In this document: positions 63,675-64,000 of the stretch, in pieces
Position numbering within the stretch: position 1 is the first letter of the stretch
How the letters are laid out: every line of letters begins with the position of its first letter
Assembly: GCA_016926235.1 (NCBI GenBank)
Contig: JAFGOZ010000221.1
Coordinates: forward strand, 1-64,000
Source of the DNA: Bacteroidales bacterium
GTDB taxonomy: Bacteria > Bacteroidota > Bacteroidia > Bacteroidales > UBA10428
Length of the DNA: 64,000 nucleotides
Reading direction: 5' to 3'
Notes under the pieces: model-generated
What the model saw: the letters and a program-made list of their open reading frames with translations, nothing else
Database searches by the model: none
Told to the model about the DNA's origin: nothing
Program-made: the position numbers and the translations under genes

Positions 63675-64000
63675 TTATTGTACAAACCGGTTGAGTAATT
63701 TTCTAACATCATTATAGGATTCAACATTGTACTTTGCATAGGTGTTTTTCATTCCTACTTTTATAGTAAATGCTTTTGAAGGTAATTCCTCAAACAAGTA
63801 TTCATCTGTCCAGTCATCCCCAATTCCAATGATAAAATCGTATTTATCGTCGGCAAGTTTATGAATAGCTGCCCTGCCTTTATTAACGCCACTATTTTTT
63901 ACTTCAATCACTTTGTTCCCTTCCAAAATTTCAAGGTTGTGATTAGCGATAAGACTGGTAAGTTCATCTTTCATTTCGTTGGACCGTATAACCCCAAGTT
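63675..64000 (-). CDS. Trehalose-6-phosphate phosphatase domain, 3' part (runs off the window)
   Basis: The reading frame continues without a stop to the window edge, so this is the C-terminal part of a longer protein. Visible are LGVIRSNEMKDEL, NKGRAAIHKL and the HAD motif IV IGDDWTDEYLFEEL, all typical of the OtsB-type phosphatase domain. Such domains often form the second half of fused TPS-TPP enzymes in Bacteroidota. An internal Met at 63974 is not the true start. It is convergent with the GH15-like gene (2-bp gap between stop codons). Confidence 0.85.
   Translation of the reverse strand, partial: LGVIRSNEMKDELTSLIANHNLEILEGNKVIEVKNSGVNKGRAAIHKLADDKYDFIIGIGDDWTDEYLFEELPSKAFTIKVGMKNTYAKYNVESYNDVRKLLNRFVQ

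Overview
The window is AT-rich and reads as a chromosomal segment of a Bacteroidota bacterium (Bacteroidales or a relative). The support is a TonB-dependent receptor with an N-terminal carboxypeptidase-regulatory-like domain paired with a DUF4249 lipoprotein, an ECF sigma/anti-sigma operon with DUF4097-like and DUF2807-like products, several candidate TAnnTTTG promoter boxes, rare Shine-Dalgarno sequences, and a NtrC-like regulator of the HTH-less GSFTSA type. I could run no searches. Family names come from recognised motifs and from memory, and regulatory sites come from reading the sequence by eye.

Layout. (1) 0.5-12.9 kb is an envelope-glycan region: a large O-antigen ligase-like / TPR / transglutaminase-like / discoidin-like fusion, two GT2 glycosyltransferases, two ArnT/PMT-like GT-C proteins, another multi-spanning membrane protein, a methyltransferase and an AglD/MprF-type flippase-like protein. 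No Wzx flippase is present. (2) 13.0-19.7 kb, all on the minus strand, holds grpE, dnaJ, a NatAB-like ABC exporter, a Ppx/GppA phosphatase, a sigma-54 activator-like regulator without HTH, and a small four-helix-bundle (23S-IVP-like) gene bracketed by short repeats. (3) 19.9-24 kb has a GT2, a methyltransferase, a citrate synthase that closely resembles mitochondrial enzymes, and an unknown membrane-anchored protein. (4) 24.1-27.4 kb is a TonB receptor/DUF4249 pair with repeated putative operator boxes upstream. (5) 27.5-31.7 kb is the ECF sigma operon. (6) 31.9-36.7 kb has an M1 peptidase and a vWA lipoprotein. (7) 37.1-42.0 kb is a galactose operon: a Nudix-fold regulator with a degenerate catalytic box, galK, galT, an SSS symporter and a small membrane protein. 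(8) 42.2-50.4 kb is a signalling cassette: a small membrane protein, a histidine kinase, a sigma-54 response regulator, then a candidate sigma-54 promoter, a 27-codon ORF, a porin, a methyl-accepting protein and a REC-kinase hybrid. (9) 50.4-59.6 kb has CorA, a Crp/Fnr regulator divergent from a ferredoxin-domain protein across a perfect 16-bp palindrome, then cupin, nrfH, a second four-helix-bundle gene, nrfA, a ResB/CcsA cytochrome c maturation pair and a NapH/NosR-like Fe-S membrane protein. (10) 59.7-64 kb has a response regulator and a kinase with the RegB-type GGxxNPF motif, an unknown coiled-coil protein, a short GH15-like protein and the 3' part of a trehalose-phosphatase gene that runs off the window.

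Functionally, regions 8-10 look like anaerobic/nitrite respiration with its sensing: periplasmic nitrite ammonification (NrfHA), haem-attachment machinery, a Crp/Fnr regulator whose likely operator matches what I remember for HcpR, and a putative quinone-sensing two-component system. The best candidates for new biology are the sigma-54-linked 27-codon ORF with its porin/MCP cassette, and the two four-helix-bundle genes with their associated short intergenic repeats, one of which sits between nrfH and nrfA.
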